A stretch of DNA of 64,000 nucleotides from Magnolia sinica (Eukaryota; Streptophyta; Magnoliopsida; Magnoliales; Magnoliaceae). The stretch spans positions 77,498,459 to 77,562,458 of the forward strand of contig NC_080579.1 of the NCBI RefSeq assembly GCF_029962835.1, in the 5' to 3' direction. Positions 34,022 through 46,100 of this stretch are shown here, in pieces. The notes under the pieces are model-generated. The model was not told where the DNA came from. It searched no databases and worked only from the letters and a program-made list of their open reading frames with translations. Made by a program: the position numbers and the translations under genes. Each line of letters begins with the position of its first letter. Position 1 is the stretch's first letter.

Positions 34022-35565
34022 TTGAATGTCACGTCCCAAACTCGGAAAACGGGCTCACAAAATTTCCGATCGCCGAATCCAGTGCCGACAGCCTCTGTAG
34101 TGCCCCGTTCTCGGATTCCGGCACTCTCATGCCAGATTCCGATCCTGGGATCCTATAAGGAGAATTTTCAGTAAAAAAAAAAATTTGTAATAGAGCATAA
34201 CCATAAGCATAACCAAGTCACAAAACAACATCACCACATATCCACTATATTGAAAACTTTTAAGTACAAAGCAGAAAGGGAAATACAGGGTGATCAAAAG
34301 CTTCAAAATAAACTGATGTGCACTCCTGCTTCAGCGCTGCTGCTGTCCAATACTACCTGCACGCAACGGTCGTGCATAAGCTTACAAAAGCTTAGAGGGT
34401 GGTGTAAGTGTGTGTGCAAGGCCAGCGCCAAGTGTACAATATCAGAGTAATGCAGAAATATGCGATAAGTCCATGAATGCTATCAGCTGTACCAACGCTA
34501 TATGATGCAAGACATGAATGCTATCGGCCATACCAAGGCCATGTGATGCGAGGCCCATGTAGCCAAATGTCATATGCGAGATGCGAAGCAAGCATGTCAG
34601 TCCTCATCAAGTACACATATCAGTACAATTCCTCTCTGAATATCACCGGGGTCTAATACACCTCACACTGACTGCCTCCTCCCTAGCTGCACAGTCAAGC
34701 AAGTGGAAGAGACCATACTATCCGCCTGACCAGTAGTCTGCCAATATCTACCCGGCTCGTCGATAGCGGACTCATTTGCGAGCTGGTCAAACTCAGCCTA
34801 GCTTATAGCCCCCTCACTCGGGCGGATAAGGCCACACCCCCTTCCAACCGACCACAAAACAGTGGGAGACGCGGCCTACTGGTATTCGGCACTCGGGCGC
34901 TCGTGTATCCACTCGGTCTAGACGTTGGAGCATCTCCTGGTACCAAAAAGGTTCTGGGACTTTCACCCAAGGACATCCTAAGTGCCCACAATGTTAGAGC
35001 CAATATTTTCGATATCCGATACGACCATCCACGATGTGCCTGTGGAGGCCACGACCCTGATGTCGCTAGGGCGTACAGTGATTAAGTCACCCATATGTGG
35101 AATGTATGAGTCACATCGTCAAATCATGCAGCAATCCTGCACATACCATGCACTCATGTGGGGGCACTCCGTCTCATAAGGCGTCTCGTAAATGCCTCAG
35201 CCCAATGGCTTATGCTATGATCAAATATTCCTCATATCAAGCATATATATGATGCGTATGGGCATGTATCATGGAGCTATACTAAGCATGTTATAAAGTG
35301 ATGAATTATCCCTACAATGCAGATGGGCCTAGAAGGCCTACACACCACAAGTACGGCCTATCGATGGGCCCTAAGGAGAGTCGTAATGCGGACATTTAAC
35401 CAACATTATACTTGCAATGTGGACGTCAAACCAACATTGCTCCCAAGGCATAGCTTGCCACAAACCATGGAGAAATCATGCATTGCAATGGACCCTAAGG
35501 ACAACCCGTTGGGTCTCGATCCATGGGCCTTAGGTACATCAAATGGGCCGTATCACATGGGCCTT

Positions 35566-35800
35566 ACATTCATCAAATGAGCCACATTAATGGGCCTTAC
35601 CAACAGGCCTTATGTACATTGCAATGGTCTATAACCCATGTGCCTTAGAATATATCAGAATGGGCCTAATCACATGGGCTTTACATTCATCAAATGAGCC
35701 ACATTAATGGGCCTTACCAACGGGCCTTATGTACATTGCAATGGGCTATAACCCATGTGCCTTAGAATATATCAGAATGGGCCTAATCACATGGGCTTTA
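35566..35800. repeat. 117-bp tandem duplication inside the LTR
   Basis: The unit beginning 'acattcatcaaatgagcc' occurs at 35566 and again at 35683, with the same pair at 44692 and 44809 in the other LTR. The duplication therefore predates this insertion. Confidence 0.85.
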
Positions 35801-35904
35801 TGTATCTCAAATGGACCACACCAATTGGGCCCCATATGTAGATCAAATGGGCCTCATAACACGGGCCCTATAAATGTCAAGGTGGGCCTTAAAAATGGCC
35901 ACAA

Positions 35905-35907
<3 letters not shown>

Positions 35908-35959
<52 letters not shown>
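35908..35959. repeat. (AT)n microsatellite in the 3' LTR
   Basis: About 26 AT units; the equivalent place in the 5' LTR (about 45033-45060) has a short interrupted tract, so the repeat changed length after insertion. Confidence 0.95.
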
Positions 35960-35962
<3 letters not shown>

Positions 35963-36069
35963 CATGCCAAAGGATCAACCGATCCTTACTTCAATTAATA
36001 GTGGTAGGACCCACTTGAACCATATATCTGACCCACTTGAACCACTTGAATCATGCCTTAAAATGAGCT

Positions 36070-36550
36070 TGCAAAAAGGATTGACGGTTGGGGATGCAAC
36101 ACAAGCATCATGGTGGGGTCCACTGTCCAGACAGTGGACAGTGTGGATAACCACATAAATCATGGTGGAGCTCACCGTCCACTACCGTGGACGGCCTGGA
36201 GAGAACACATACACGGTGGGTTCCACCGTCCCGTGCTGGGGACGGTGTGAATAAAATACATACATCACTGTGGGTCCCATGTGGGGCCCACCATAACGTT
36301 TGTTCACCATCCAATCCGTCCATGTGGTCACATAGACCTGGACGAAGAGTAAAAGCAAATTTCAGATTGATCCAAAACTTCTGTGGCCCAGGAGAAGTTT
36401 TCAAAGGCAGACGTTTAGTCCCATTGTTTCCCATGATGTGGGCCACCTGAGTCTTGGAAGAGGCTGAAATTTGGAGGGGGGCTCTCTGACCTAATGGCCC
36501 ACCATATGGACGGCTTAAATGACATATAAACATCAAGGTGGGGCCCACGT
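36070..36550. repeat. Fold-back MITE sequence captured within the chromovirus LTR
   Basis: Arms 'catcatggtggggtccac' / 'atcaaggtggggcccac' and the interior 'ccatccaatccgtccatgtgg', 'gatccaaaacttctgtgg', 'gtgggccacctgag' match the dispersed fold-back family outside the element. The equivalent block is at 45180-45655 in the other LTR, so it was part of the LTR before this copy inserted. Confidence 0.65.
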
Positions 36551-38247
36551 CAGGGGCCGTGGGAGGGTGCTGTCCGCCCGCCCGCCCGCCTGACGCGCTG
36601 GCGTCTGACAGCAGCAGCAGCCATGCTGCTGTTGCATCTTTTTTTTAAAAAAAACTTGTTTTTTTGTGGTTTTTCAAAGGTAGGGCCCACATCTGCTGAA
36701 TCCGGGTCCGCCAATGGATCCTACCATGTATAACAATTCCATCAAGTCCAATATTGGACATTTTTGGGCATGTAGAAAAACTAAGGTGAATTTTCAATGG
36801 TGGAAATTACTATTTTCAAAGGTGTGGCCCGTCAGAAAGTTAGATCAGTCCCATTTTCCGGCTCAACGCCTAAAATAATCTGGAAAATGAGATGGACGGC
36901 TTGGATTTGAAGCATACATCAAGATGAGGCCTATATGAGTTGGCCACCAGGAAGCTTGTGAACCAAGCTTATATTTGTATTTTCCATGGACGTCCAGCGT
37001 CCTTGGACGCTGGACAGTCTGAGCCAATCACATGCATAAGGTGGGCCCTGTTTAGGTGGGCCACCAAATGATGAGTGTTGTGGATACAATACATATAAGG
37101 GGGGGTCCCACCTATAGATGGTTTAGGATAAAATACAAGCCTTATGGTGGGGTCTATTCGGGCGGGCCACACAATCACACCAACATCTCATGAAAAGAAG
37201 AATAAAAGAAAGGGAGGGAGAGAGAGAGAGAGAGATATACACGTGTGATGGAGGGACCCCGGCACTATGGGCCCTCCGTTTCAAGCATCCAATCATACAT
37301 CAAGTGGGTCCCATTGCATATGGGCCCACCAAATTGAAAATCAATGGTGGAGATCATTTCTCCACCAAACTAGAAGGTCTAGATGACCATATTCATGAAA
37401 GAAAATAAACATCATGATGGGGTCCATGGAGAATGGCCCCATCATGGAATGATCTTAAGCATCAAGGTGGGCCATTAGCCACATCAAGGGTCCAAAGCGA
37501 GATCCATACCATTGATCGGTAGGCCTCACTTGGCCCATCATAAGAACATGAAAATCTAGCCTATATAAGCACCCACCGGTTGATCTTTTCCGTCCGTTGA
37601 AATGCCGGTCTCCTTAAGCTTCACTTTGATGGTTGAAGATGAGAAGTGAAAGGCTAGGATGGAGGATTTGGGATGGGAAAGTGGGCCACACACATGCACT
37701 CTCTCACATGGAAAAGAGCTTGGACGTGAGCTCTCTCTTGCTTGGGATAGAGTTGAGAAAATGAGAGAGAGAGAGGGAGAGATGGGATGTAAAGAGAGAG
37801 AGTGATGGATGTGAGTGATGGGTGAGGTGATGTGTACTTGACTAGCATGGGTGTGTAAGAGAGAGGGTGAGAAAGGGTTGACTTTGGAGAGAGAAAGCAT
37901 GGGTTGCTTGTACTTGACAAGAGATGATGGATGAGATTGATTGATGGGATTGATTTGACATATTGTAGAGATTCTCTTGGGATTGCAAACGCGCGGCGTT
38001 TTCTTCGAAATAAACGCCGGCTCACATCTTCCTGTTAGGGTATCGGATCGGCGCAAGAGACGCGGCATCGGAACCGCGGCGACGGTGCAGTCGCAATGGT
38101 ACAAGTCTTGATTTAAGCCGACTCAAATGTACAGCATACGACTTAGGGTCGATCGCAACGTCGATTATACGTCACAGGTTGTCGAAATTCGACAGGAAGG
38201 ATCGCGGGATTCGACGGAACAGAACAGACTAGGATACGGGTCTTACA

Positions 38248-38265
38248 GCTCTCCCCACCTAATAA
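38248..38265 (-). other. Chromovirus polypurine tract
   Basis: On the minus strand 'attaggtggggagagc' precedes the 3' LTR start, a purine-rich primer site for plus-strand synthesis. Confidence 0.8.
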
Positions 38266-38379
38266 GAAATTTCGTCCTCGAAATTTGCACTACCATCACA
38301 ACTCAACATAACTCATAAGAGAATAGGAAATATAATATCATATATAATCAAAACACATACATCATACAATCAAACATCG

Positions 38380-38525
38380 AAAAGATGGGGATAACGCTCT
38401 CGAATCTCCGCCTCGCGCTCCCAAGACGCCTCATCCACACTATGATGGCTCCACTGCACCTTCACCAGGGGAATGACCTTGGTCCACAGGACCTGCTCCT
38501 TTCGATCGAGGATACAACTGGCTGC
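38380..38525 (-). pseudogene. Chromodomain of the chromovirus integrase, out of frame
   Basis: Translation in the frame shifted from the preceding integrase shows a chromodomain-type segment with 'VLWTKVIPLVKV' and 'DEASWEREAEIRERYP'. Chromodomains target integration to methylated-histone chromatin. A small indel near 38515 places it out of frame with 38526-41242, so the fused protein would end in unrelated residues. The W-x-x-E core can be read, so the loss is probably recent. Confidence 0.75.
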
Positions 38526-39640
38526 TCAATGTAAGAAGCGTCCTCACGAACCTCTAACGGCTGCCAATCAATAACAGGCACGATGTCTGACCCACACTTC
38601 CTCAACATAGAGACGTGGAAAACGTTGTGGACACCAGACAACTGAGATGGCAAGGCAAGCCGATAGGCCACGGCGCCAACGCGCCCGGTGATCTCGAAAG
38701 GTCCTATAAATCTCTGGGCAAGCTTGCTCTTCACTCCAAAACGAACCACACCCTTCATGGGTGAGACCTTGAGATACACATGGTCCCCAATGGTAAACTC
38801 CAAGGGACGACGCCGACGGTCAGCAAAACTCTTCTGCCGGCTCTGAGCTGTGCGCATCCTCTGCCTAATGATGTCGATAACCTCTGATGTCTGCAGCACA
38901 AGCTCAGGACCTAAGAGACGCCGCTCTCCAACCTCGGTCTAACAACTCGGAGATCTGCACGGTCTGCCATATAATGCTTCAAAAGGAGCCATGCCAATGG
39001 TCGCCTGATAGCTGTTGTTGTACGCGAACTCAGCCAATCGCAGGTGCTCGTATCAACTACCCGAGAAATCAATCGCGCAGGCCCGAAGCATGTCCTCAAG
39101 GATCTGGTTGACCCTCTCGATCTGGCCATCGGTCTGCGGATGATACGCGGTGCTGAGCTGTAAATCAGTCCCCATCGCTCTCTGAAAGCTCCTCCAAAAC
39201 TGAGATGTGAACCTCGGGTCTCGGTCTGAAACAATCGAGACAGTAACACCGTGTAGTCTCACGATCTCATCAACAAACATCTTGGAGAGCCGGTCCGTAT
39301 GCCAAGTCTCACGAATTGCAAGAAAGTGTGCCGACTTCGTCAGACGGTCCACGACAACCCAGATAGCGTCATGACCACGCTGAGTCCTCGGCAAACCCAT
39401 GACAAAATCGGTAGATATGTGCTCCCACTTCCACATCGGGACGCTCAATGGCTGCAATAGACCAGGGGGTCTCTGGTGATCGGCCTTGACACGTTGGCAT
39501 GCGTCACATTCAGCCACAAAACTGGCTATCTAGCGCTTCATCTCCGCCCAAAAATACTGACGCCTCATATCGCGATATATCTTCGTTGAGCCAGGGTGGA
39601 TAGAGAATCGTGATCGATGTGTCTCGGTCATAAGATCTCG
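38526..39640 (-). pseudogene. Chromovirus integrase
   Basis: Zinc-binding H-H-C-C residues lie at 'HRSRFSIHPG' and 'CDACQRVK', followed by the core with 'STDFVMGLP', 'VSDRDPRF' and the Glu in 'HPQTDGQIERVNQ', the complete D,D,E catalytic set. The C-terminal part has 'RRRRPLEFTIGDHVYLKVSP' read as separate conserved words ('GDHVYLKVSP', 'FIGPFEI', 'HNVFHVSMLRKC'). The whole stretch stays in one reading frame but is cut by in-frame stops at 39530-39532 (TAG), 39053-39055 (TGA) and 38939-38941 (TAG). Integrase inserts element DNA; this copy cannot make it. Confidence 0.9.
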
Positions 39641-39841
39641 GCGCAACTCAGGAATATCTGGGACATATAATCGACCTCTGAAACGAAGTCCACTATCAGA
39701 ACGAATCTACTAATCTGTCTGACTCTCAGATGCTGCCTCTGCTTGGTAATCCTGCAATAACTCATCTGCCTACTGAGCCTCGATCACTCTTGCAACAAGA
39801 GAGGGTTGAATCGACAGGCTTGATAACTGTACAATAGAAGA

Positions 39842-41242
39842 CTACAAGCCGATCTCAAAGTCAAATGCAGACACATCCTCAAGCATCCTCCACTCCTTAA
39901 TCATCATGTGCACCACCACGCCCCGTGGCTGATGGCTGAGGGCATCCGCCACCACGTTCGCCTTGCCCGGGTGGTACTGGAGATCAAAATCATAGTCTTT
40001 CAGGAGCTCCATCCAACGCCTCTGCCTCATGTTTAGCTCGAACTGAGAGAACAAATACTTCAAGCTCTTGTGGTCGGAGAAGAGCTCGAACCTCACCCCA
40101 TAAAGATAGTGTCTCCACACCTTCAGTGCGAAGACTACTGCTGCCAGCTCCAAATCATGCGTAGGGTAGTTCAGCTCATGGACCTTGAGCTGACGAGACG
40201 CATAAGCCACCGGTTTCCCTTGCTGCATCAAGACAGCACCCAAACCAACTCGCGAGGCATCGGTAAATACAACAAATCCATCACTCCCAGAGGGAAGAGT
40301 GAGGACAGGAGCAGACGTGAGATGGTCCTTCAGCTCCATAAATGCCTGCTCACAAGCATCGTTCCACACGAACTCGGCACCCTTCCGAGTCAACCTGGTC
40401 AACGGGGCTGCAATGCGAGAGAATCCCTCAATAAAACGTCGGTAGTAGCCCGCTAAACCAAGAAAACTACGGATCTCGGATGCGTTCGTGGGCTGGCCCC
40501 ACTGACGTACGGCATCAATCTTTGAAGGGTCCACTGCGACACCCTGCCTCGTCACCACATGACCGAGGAACTTCACCTTCTCCTGCCAGAACTCGCACTT
40601 CTCCAGCTTCGCGTAAAGCTGGTGTGCACGGAGGGTTTGTAATGTGATCTCCAGATGCCGCTCATGCTCCTTACGGATCCTCGAATAGATCAGAATGTCG
40701 TCGATGAACACCACAACAAACTGGTCGAGATATGGACGAAAAACCTCGTTCATCAACTGCATGAACACAGCGGGCGCATTGGTCAGTCCGAAGGACATGA
40801 CCTGGAACTCAAAATGACCATAGCGAGTCCTGAAGGCTGTCTTCGGGATATCCTCATCTCGAACCCGAACCTGATGATAACCGGACCGCAAGTCTATCTT
40901 CGAAAAGAACTGCGCCTCCTGCAGCTAATCAAACAAATCATCGATCCTCGGAAGCGGGTACTTGTTCTTGATTGTGACCTTGTTGAGCTCGCGGTAATCT
41001 ACGCAAAGCCTCAACGAGCCATCCTTCTTCTTCACGAAGAGTACCGGTGCTCCCCACTGCGAACTGCTCCGACGGATAAAGCCTAACTCGCGCAACTCGT
41101 CCCACCCAAAAGCCTCGTAATTCCAATGGTGCCATACGACACGGGGCCTTTGAAATAGGCGCGACAGGCACAAGATCAATCTGAACTCACGCCGACGAGG
41201 TGGTAACCCCGGAATCTCCCGGAATACATCGGAAAACCACAA
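39842..41242 (-). pseudogene. Chromovirus reverse transcriptase and RNase H
   Basis: RT begins with '[20 protein letters not shown]', '[20 protein letters not shown]', then '[11 protein letters not shown]', the catalytic '[11 protein letters not shown]', and '[18 protein letters not shown]'. The connection and RNase H follow: '[13 protein letters not shown]', '[14 protein letters not shown]', '[11 protein letters not shown]', 'DADALSHQ'-type end. One in-frame TAG (40925-40927) separates fingers from palm; another (39842-39844) ends the open stretch, and further TAGs lie at 39770, 39710 and 39707. No frameshift was found here. The active-site aspartates are intact. Confidence 0.92.
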
Positions 41243-41715
41243 ACAACCGGCAGCTGGTTATCAAGGCAGCTGGTTCCTCAACGGCACACGATAATGATAA
41301 GAAAGCAGCTCTCCTGGGCTCGCAACAAATCGGAACTCGCACGCCGGTATATAGAACGTGGACTGCCCTGCAGCAGCCAATACGGCATGATACTGGCGAG
41401 CCAATCCATGCCCAAGATAACATCAAAATCGGACATCGGCAATACGAATAGGTCCGCAGCAAAAAGATATCCCCAATCGGAAACGGGCAAGACGAGCAAA
41501 ATCGGTCTAATCTGCAGTCTTCCCTAAGGGCGTAAATCGACAAACCCTCACGGGCGGACTCCATCGCAAACCGATCGATCGACAAAAATCGCGGCCACAA
41601 AGGAATAAGATGCACCGAGTCAAATAATACACGTGCAATGCATGCGAAACAGGGAGAGTACCCTCGACGACCCCTCCGATGACTGAGGTCCTGCTATGCG
41701 GCATAAAATCTACCC
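41243..41715 (-). pseudogene. Decayed chromovirus aspartic protease
   Basis: The conserved C-terminal word 'DFDVILGMDWL' of Ty3 proteases is present near 41400-41440. The active-site region near 41605-41620 reads '...FDS' and then leaves frame where relatives have D-S/T-G, so the catalytic loop is destroyed by a small indel. Neighbouring pieces fall in at least two frames. Confidence 0.7.
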
Positions 41716-41742
41716 TGAACTCGCTGGGAGGTGCAGTCCCCT

Positions 41743-41985
41743 CTAAGGTCTCTCGCCGATGCCGATCGCTGCGCCGTGGCGGCTCGATCTCTTGCCTCTG
41801 CTGCAGTGGGGGAGGCCCCGGAGGCTGGTGATGTGGTCGCCGCCGCTGCAGTGGTGGCTGTCATGGAGGCTGATGCGGTGTCCTAGGCTGCTGCCGCAGT
41901 GGTGGGCGTCGTGGAGGCTGATGCGGTGTCCTAGGCTGCTGCCGCGGTGGATGGGGACGACCGCACGCAATGTCCCGTCCCTACC
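41743..41985 (-). pseudogene. Decayed Gag nucleocapsid region with 48-bp repeats
   Basis: Just after the Gag core the second Cys codon of an expected CCHC zinc knuckle reads TGA (near 41981), and later parts are frameshifted. A 48-bp unit, 'ggaggctgatgcggtg' and following, repeats at 41865 and 41913 and encodes Pro/His/Arg/Gln-rich linker in the Gag frame. The nucleocapsid would bind the genomic RNA. Confidence 0.6.
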
Positions 41986-43018
41986 TCAACCAAAGCAAGT
42001 ACCGTAAATGGTCCCAAGGTGGTGCTGGGGGTACTGTCGGTGCTCGAATTGCTGGGCGGGTCGTGCGTGGCTGCTGTGAACGATGCTGCTGCTGCTGGGA
42101 ACTACCAGAGGGCGCCTTCCTCTTCTGATCTCCCCTCTGGTCACGGGCTCTCTGCAAACTGGCCCAATCCGACTCATAAATCTGAGCCCTCTCCACAATC
42201 TGCTCAAAAGTCGGAAGCATGTGTCCGATCACACGACTCCTGAGGGCAGGACGCAAACCGTTCTCAAAACGGCGGGCCTTCCGCCCCTCATCATCAACAA
42301 GATACGTCACGAATCTCGATAGTGCGACGAAACGAGCCTCATACTGGGACACAGACATGTCTCCCTGGACCAGAGTCTCAAACTCTAATGCGCGCTGTTG
42401 TCGCACATGCTCGGGAAAGAACTTTCGGTCAAACCGGTCCACAAAGTCCTCCCAGGTCCACTCAAAATCAGTGGCTACAGATCGGGCTACAGATGCCCAC
42501 CAATGCTGAGCCTCACCCTGGAGAAGGAATACAGCTAATGGGACACGCTGCTGGGTCGTACATCTCATGGTGTCAAATATCTTCTCCACCTGGGAGCACC
42601 ATATCTCAGCTGCAGTAGGGTCAGGCTCACCCCGGAAACGCGGAGGATCGTGCTGTCGAAAGTCCTTGAGAAGGGCGCTCGCACGCTCCTGCTCAGCCTC
42701 GGCTGGTGTAACAGTGGGATGTCTGCTATGCCCCTAAAGAATAGCGGTCATCGCCTGAAGCATCTGCTGCACCTGGGTGGCACTCACGGGTACGGTCGGA
42801 TCCGCACCGGTCTCAGGTAAAGGAGTGGCATCCTCGGGCTGAAAATCAGGAATATCTGGTGGCGGAACGGGAGTCGCCGGTGGTAGAGCGGGAGCAGCAG
42901 CTGGTGGAGGAGCGGGAGTCGCAGGTGGAGGAGGGGGATTCGCTCGGGTCGATCTTCTAGCCATTTGTCCTACAGGAAGGAACAAGGGCCTATCAGCCTT
43001 GAGAATTCTCGAAGGCAT
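41981..43018 (-). pseudogene. Chromovirus Gag, one internal stop
   Basis: A single reading frame holds a Pro/Ala-rich N-terminus (probably starting at the Met of 'MARRSTRANPPPP', 42964) and the retrotransposon Gag domain ('VEKIFDTMRCT', 'AQHWWASVA', 'FDRKFFPEHVRQQ', 'YEARFVALSRF', 'FENGLRPALR'). An in-frame TAG at 42734-42736 splits it. Gag assembles the particle around element RNA. It lies immediately inside the primer-binding site. Confidence 0.88.
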
Positions 43019-43130
43019 AAACGTTAAGGGTCTAAGTCAAAAGAAAGAAATCGCGAAGTTATTCGGGCTTGGAACCTATTCATTCTAAGTTCATAGCAGA
43101 TATGTGATGTGATCCTCAGGTATTCTCAAG

Positions 43131-43146
43131 TTATGCTCTGATACCA
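43131..43146 (-). other. Chromovirus primer-binding site (tRNA-iMet)
   Basis: The minus strand reads 'tggtatcagagcataa', complementary to initiator tRNA-Met, five bases inside the 5' LTR edge at 43152. Confidence 0.92.
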
Positions 43147-43151
43147 ACTTC

Positions 43152-46100
43152 TGTCACGTCCCAAACTCGGAAAACGGGCTCACAAAATTTTCGATCGCCG
43201 AATCCAGTGCCGCCAGCCTCTGTAGTGCCCCGTTCTCGGATTCCGGCACTCTCATGCCAGATTCCGATCCTGGGATCCTACAAGGAGGATTTTCAGTTAA
43301 AATTTTTTTTTTGTAATAGAGCATAACCATAAGCATAACCAAGTCACAAAACAACATCACCACATATCCACTATATCAAAAACTTTTAAGTACAAAGCAG
43401 AAAGGGAAATACAGGGTGATCAAAAGCTTCAAAATAAACTGATGTGCACTCCTGCCTCAGCGCTGCTGCTGTCCAATACTACCTGCACGCAACGGTCGTG
43501 CATAAGCTTACAAAAGCTTAGAGGGTGGTGTAAGTGTGTGTGCAAGGCCAGTGCCAAGTGTACAATATCAGAGTAATGCGGAAATATGCGATAAGTCCAT
43601 GAATGCTATCAGCTGTACCAACGCTATATGATGCAAGACATGAATGCTATCGGCCATACCAAGGCCATGCGATGCGAGGCCCATGTAGCCAAATGTCATA
43701 TGCGAGATGTGAAGCAAGCATGTCAGTCCTCATCAAGTACACATATCAGTACAGTTCCTCTCTGGATATCACCGGGGTCTAATACACCTCACACTGACTG
43801 CCTCCTCCCTAGCTGCACAGTCAAGCAAGTGGAAGAGACCACACTATCCGCCTGACCAGTAGTCTGCCAATATCTACCCGGCTCGTCGATAGCGGACTCA
43901 TTTGCGAGCTGGTCAAACTCAGCCTAGCTTATAGCCCCCTCACTCGGGCGGATAAGGCCACACCCCCTTCCAACCGACCACGAAACAGTGGGAGACGCGG
44001 CCTACTGGTATTCGGCACTCGGGCGCTCGGGTATCCACTCGGTCTAGACTTTAGAGCATCTCCTGGTACCAAAAAGGTTCTAAGACTTTCACCCAAGGAC
44101 ATCCTAAGTGCCCACAATGCTAGAGCTAATATTTCCGGTATCCGATACGACCATCCACGATGTGCCTGTGGAGGCCACGGCCCTGATGTCGCTAGGGCAT
44201 GCAGTGATCAAGTCACACATATGCGGAATGCATGAGTCACATCGTCAAATCATGCAGTAATCCTGTGCGTACCACGCACTCATGTGGGGGCACTCCGTCT
44301 CATAAGGAGTCCCGTAAATGTCACAACCCAACGGCTTATGCTATGATCAAACATTCCTCATATCAAGCATACATATGATGCGTATGGGCATGTATCATGG
44401 AGCTATACTAAGCATGTTATAAAGTGATGAATTATCCCTACAATGCAGATGGGCCTAGAAGGCCTACACACCACAAGTACGGCCTATCGATGGGCCCTAG
44501 GGAGAGTCGTAATGCGGACATTTAACCAACATTATACTTGCAATGTGGACGTCAAACCAACATTTCTCCCAAGGCATAGCTTGCCACAAACCATGGAGAA
44601 ATCATGCATTGCAATGGACCCTAAGGACAACCCGTTGGGTCTCGATCCATGGGCCTTAGGTACATCAAATGGGCCGTATCACATGGGCCTTACATTCATC
44701 AAATGAGCCACATTAATGGGCCTTACCAACAGGCCTTATGTACATTGCAATGGTCTATAACCCATGTGCCTTAGAATATATCAGAATGGGCCTAATCACA
44801 TGGGCTTTACATTCATCAAATGAGCCACATTAATGGGCCTTACCAACGGGCCTTATGTACATTGCAATGGGCTATAACCCATGTGCCTTAGAATATATCA
44901 GAATGGGCCTAATCACATGGGCTTTATGTATCTCAAATGGACCACACCAATTGGGCCCCATATGTAGATCAAATGGGCCTCATAACACGGGCCCTATAAA
45001 TGTCAAGGTGGGCCTTAAAAATGGCCACAAATACATATATACATACATATATATATATAATTCATGCCAAAGGATCAACTGATCCTTACTTCAATTAATA
45101 GTGGTAGGACCCACTTGAACCACATATCTGACCCACTTGAACCACTTGAATCATGCCTTAAAATGAGCTTGCAAAAAGGATTGACGGTTGGGGATGCAAC
45201 ACAAGCATCATGGTGGGGTCCACCGTCCAGACAGTGGACAGTGTGGATAACCACATAAATCATGGTGGAGCTCACCGTCCACTGCCGTGGACGGCGTGGA
45301 GAGAACACATACACGGTGGGTTCCACCGTCCCGTGCTGGGGACGGTGTGAATAAAATACATACATCACTGTGGGTCCCACGTGTGGCCCACCATAACGTT
45401 TGTTCACCATCCAATCCGTCCATGTGGTCACATAGACCTGGACGAAGAGTAAAAATAAATTTCAGATTGATCCAAAACTTCTGTGGCCCAGGAGAAGTTT
45501 TCAAAGGCAGACGTTCAGTCCCATTGTTTCCCATGATGTGGGCCACCTGAGTCTTGGAAGAGGCTGAAATTTGAAGGGGGGCTCTCTGACCTAATGGCCC
45601 ACCATATGGATGGCTTAGATGACATATAAACATCAAGGTGGGGCCCACGTCAGGGGCCGTGGGAGGGTGCTATCTGCCAGCCCGCCCGCCTGACGCGCTG
45701 GCGTCTGATAGCAGCAGCAGCCATGCTGCTGTTGCATTCTTTTTTTTTTTGAAAACTTGTTTTTTTGTGGTTTTTCAAAGGTAGGGCCCACATCTGCTGA
45801 ATCCGGGTCCGCCAATGGATCCTACCATGTATAACAATTCCATCAAGTCCAATATTGGACATTTTTGGGCATGTAGAAAAACTAAGGTGAATTTTCAACG
45901 GTGGAAATTACTATTTTCAAAGGTGTGGCCCGTCAGAAAGTTAGATCAGTCCCATTTTCCGGCTCAACGCCTAAAATAATCTGGAAAATGAGATGGACGG
46001 CTTGGATTTGAAGCATACATCAAGATGAGGCCTATATGAGTTGGCCACCAAGAAGCTTGTGAACCAAGCTTATATTTGTATTTTCCATGGACGTCCAGCG

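Larger units (their letters stand above)
34027..38247 (-). repeat. Chromovirus 3' LTR
   Basis: 4,221 bp, plus-strand start 'tgtcacgtccc', end 'gggtcttaca'. It includes a 117-bp tandem duplication (about 35566-35800), a long (AT)n at 35908-35959 that is much shorter in the partner LTR, embedded fold-back repeat sequence (36070-36550 and 36660-36960), and GA microsatellites at 37215 and 37765. Long apparent frames (e.g. 37556-38104) are repeat sequence read by chance. Confidence 0.95.

Noticed and set aside
37556-38104. 182-codon minus-strand frame, duplicated at 46660-47208
   Set aside because: Both lie at the same place of the two LTRs, in GA/CT-rich sequence; Ser/Leu/Pro-rich translation is a by-product of the microsatellites.
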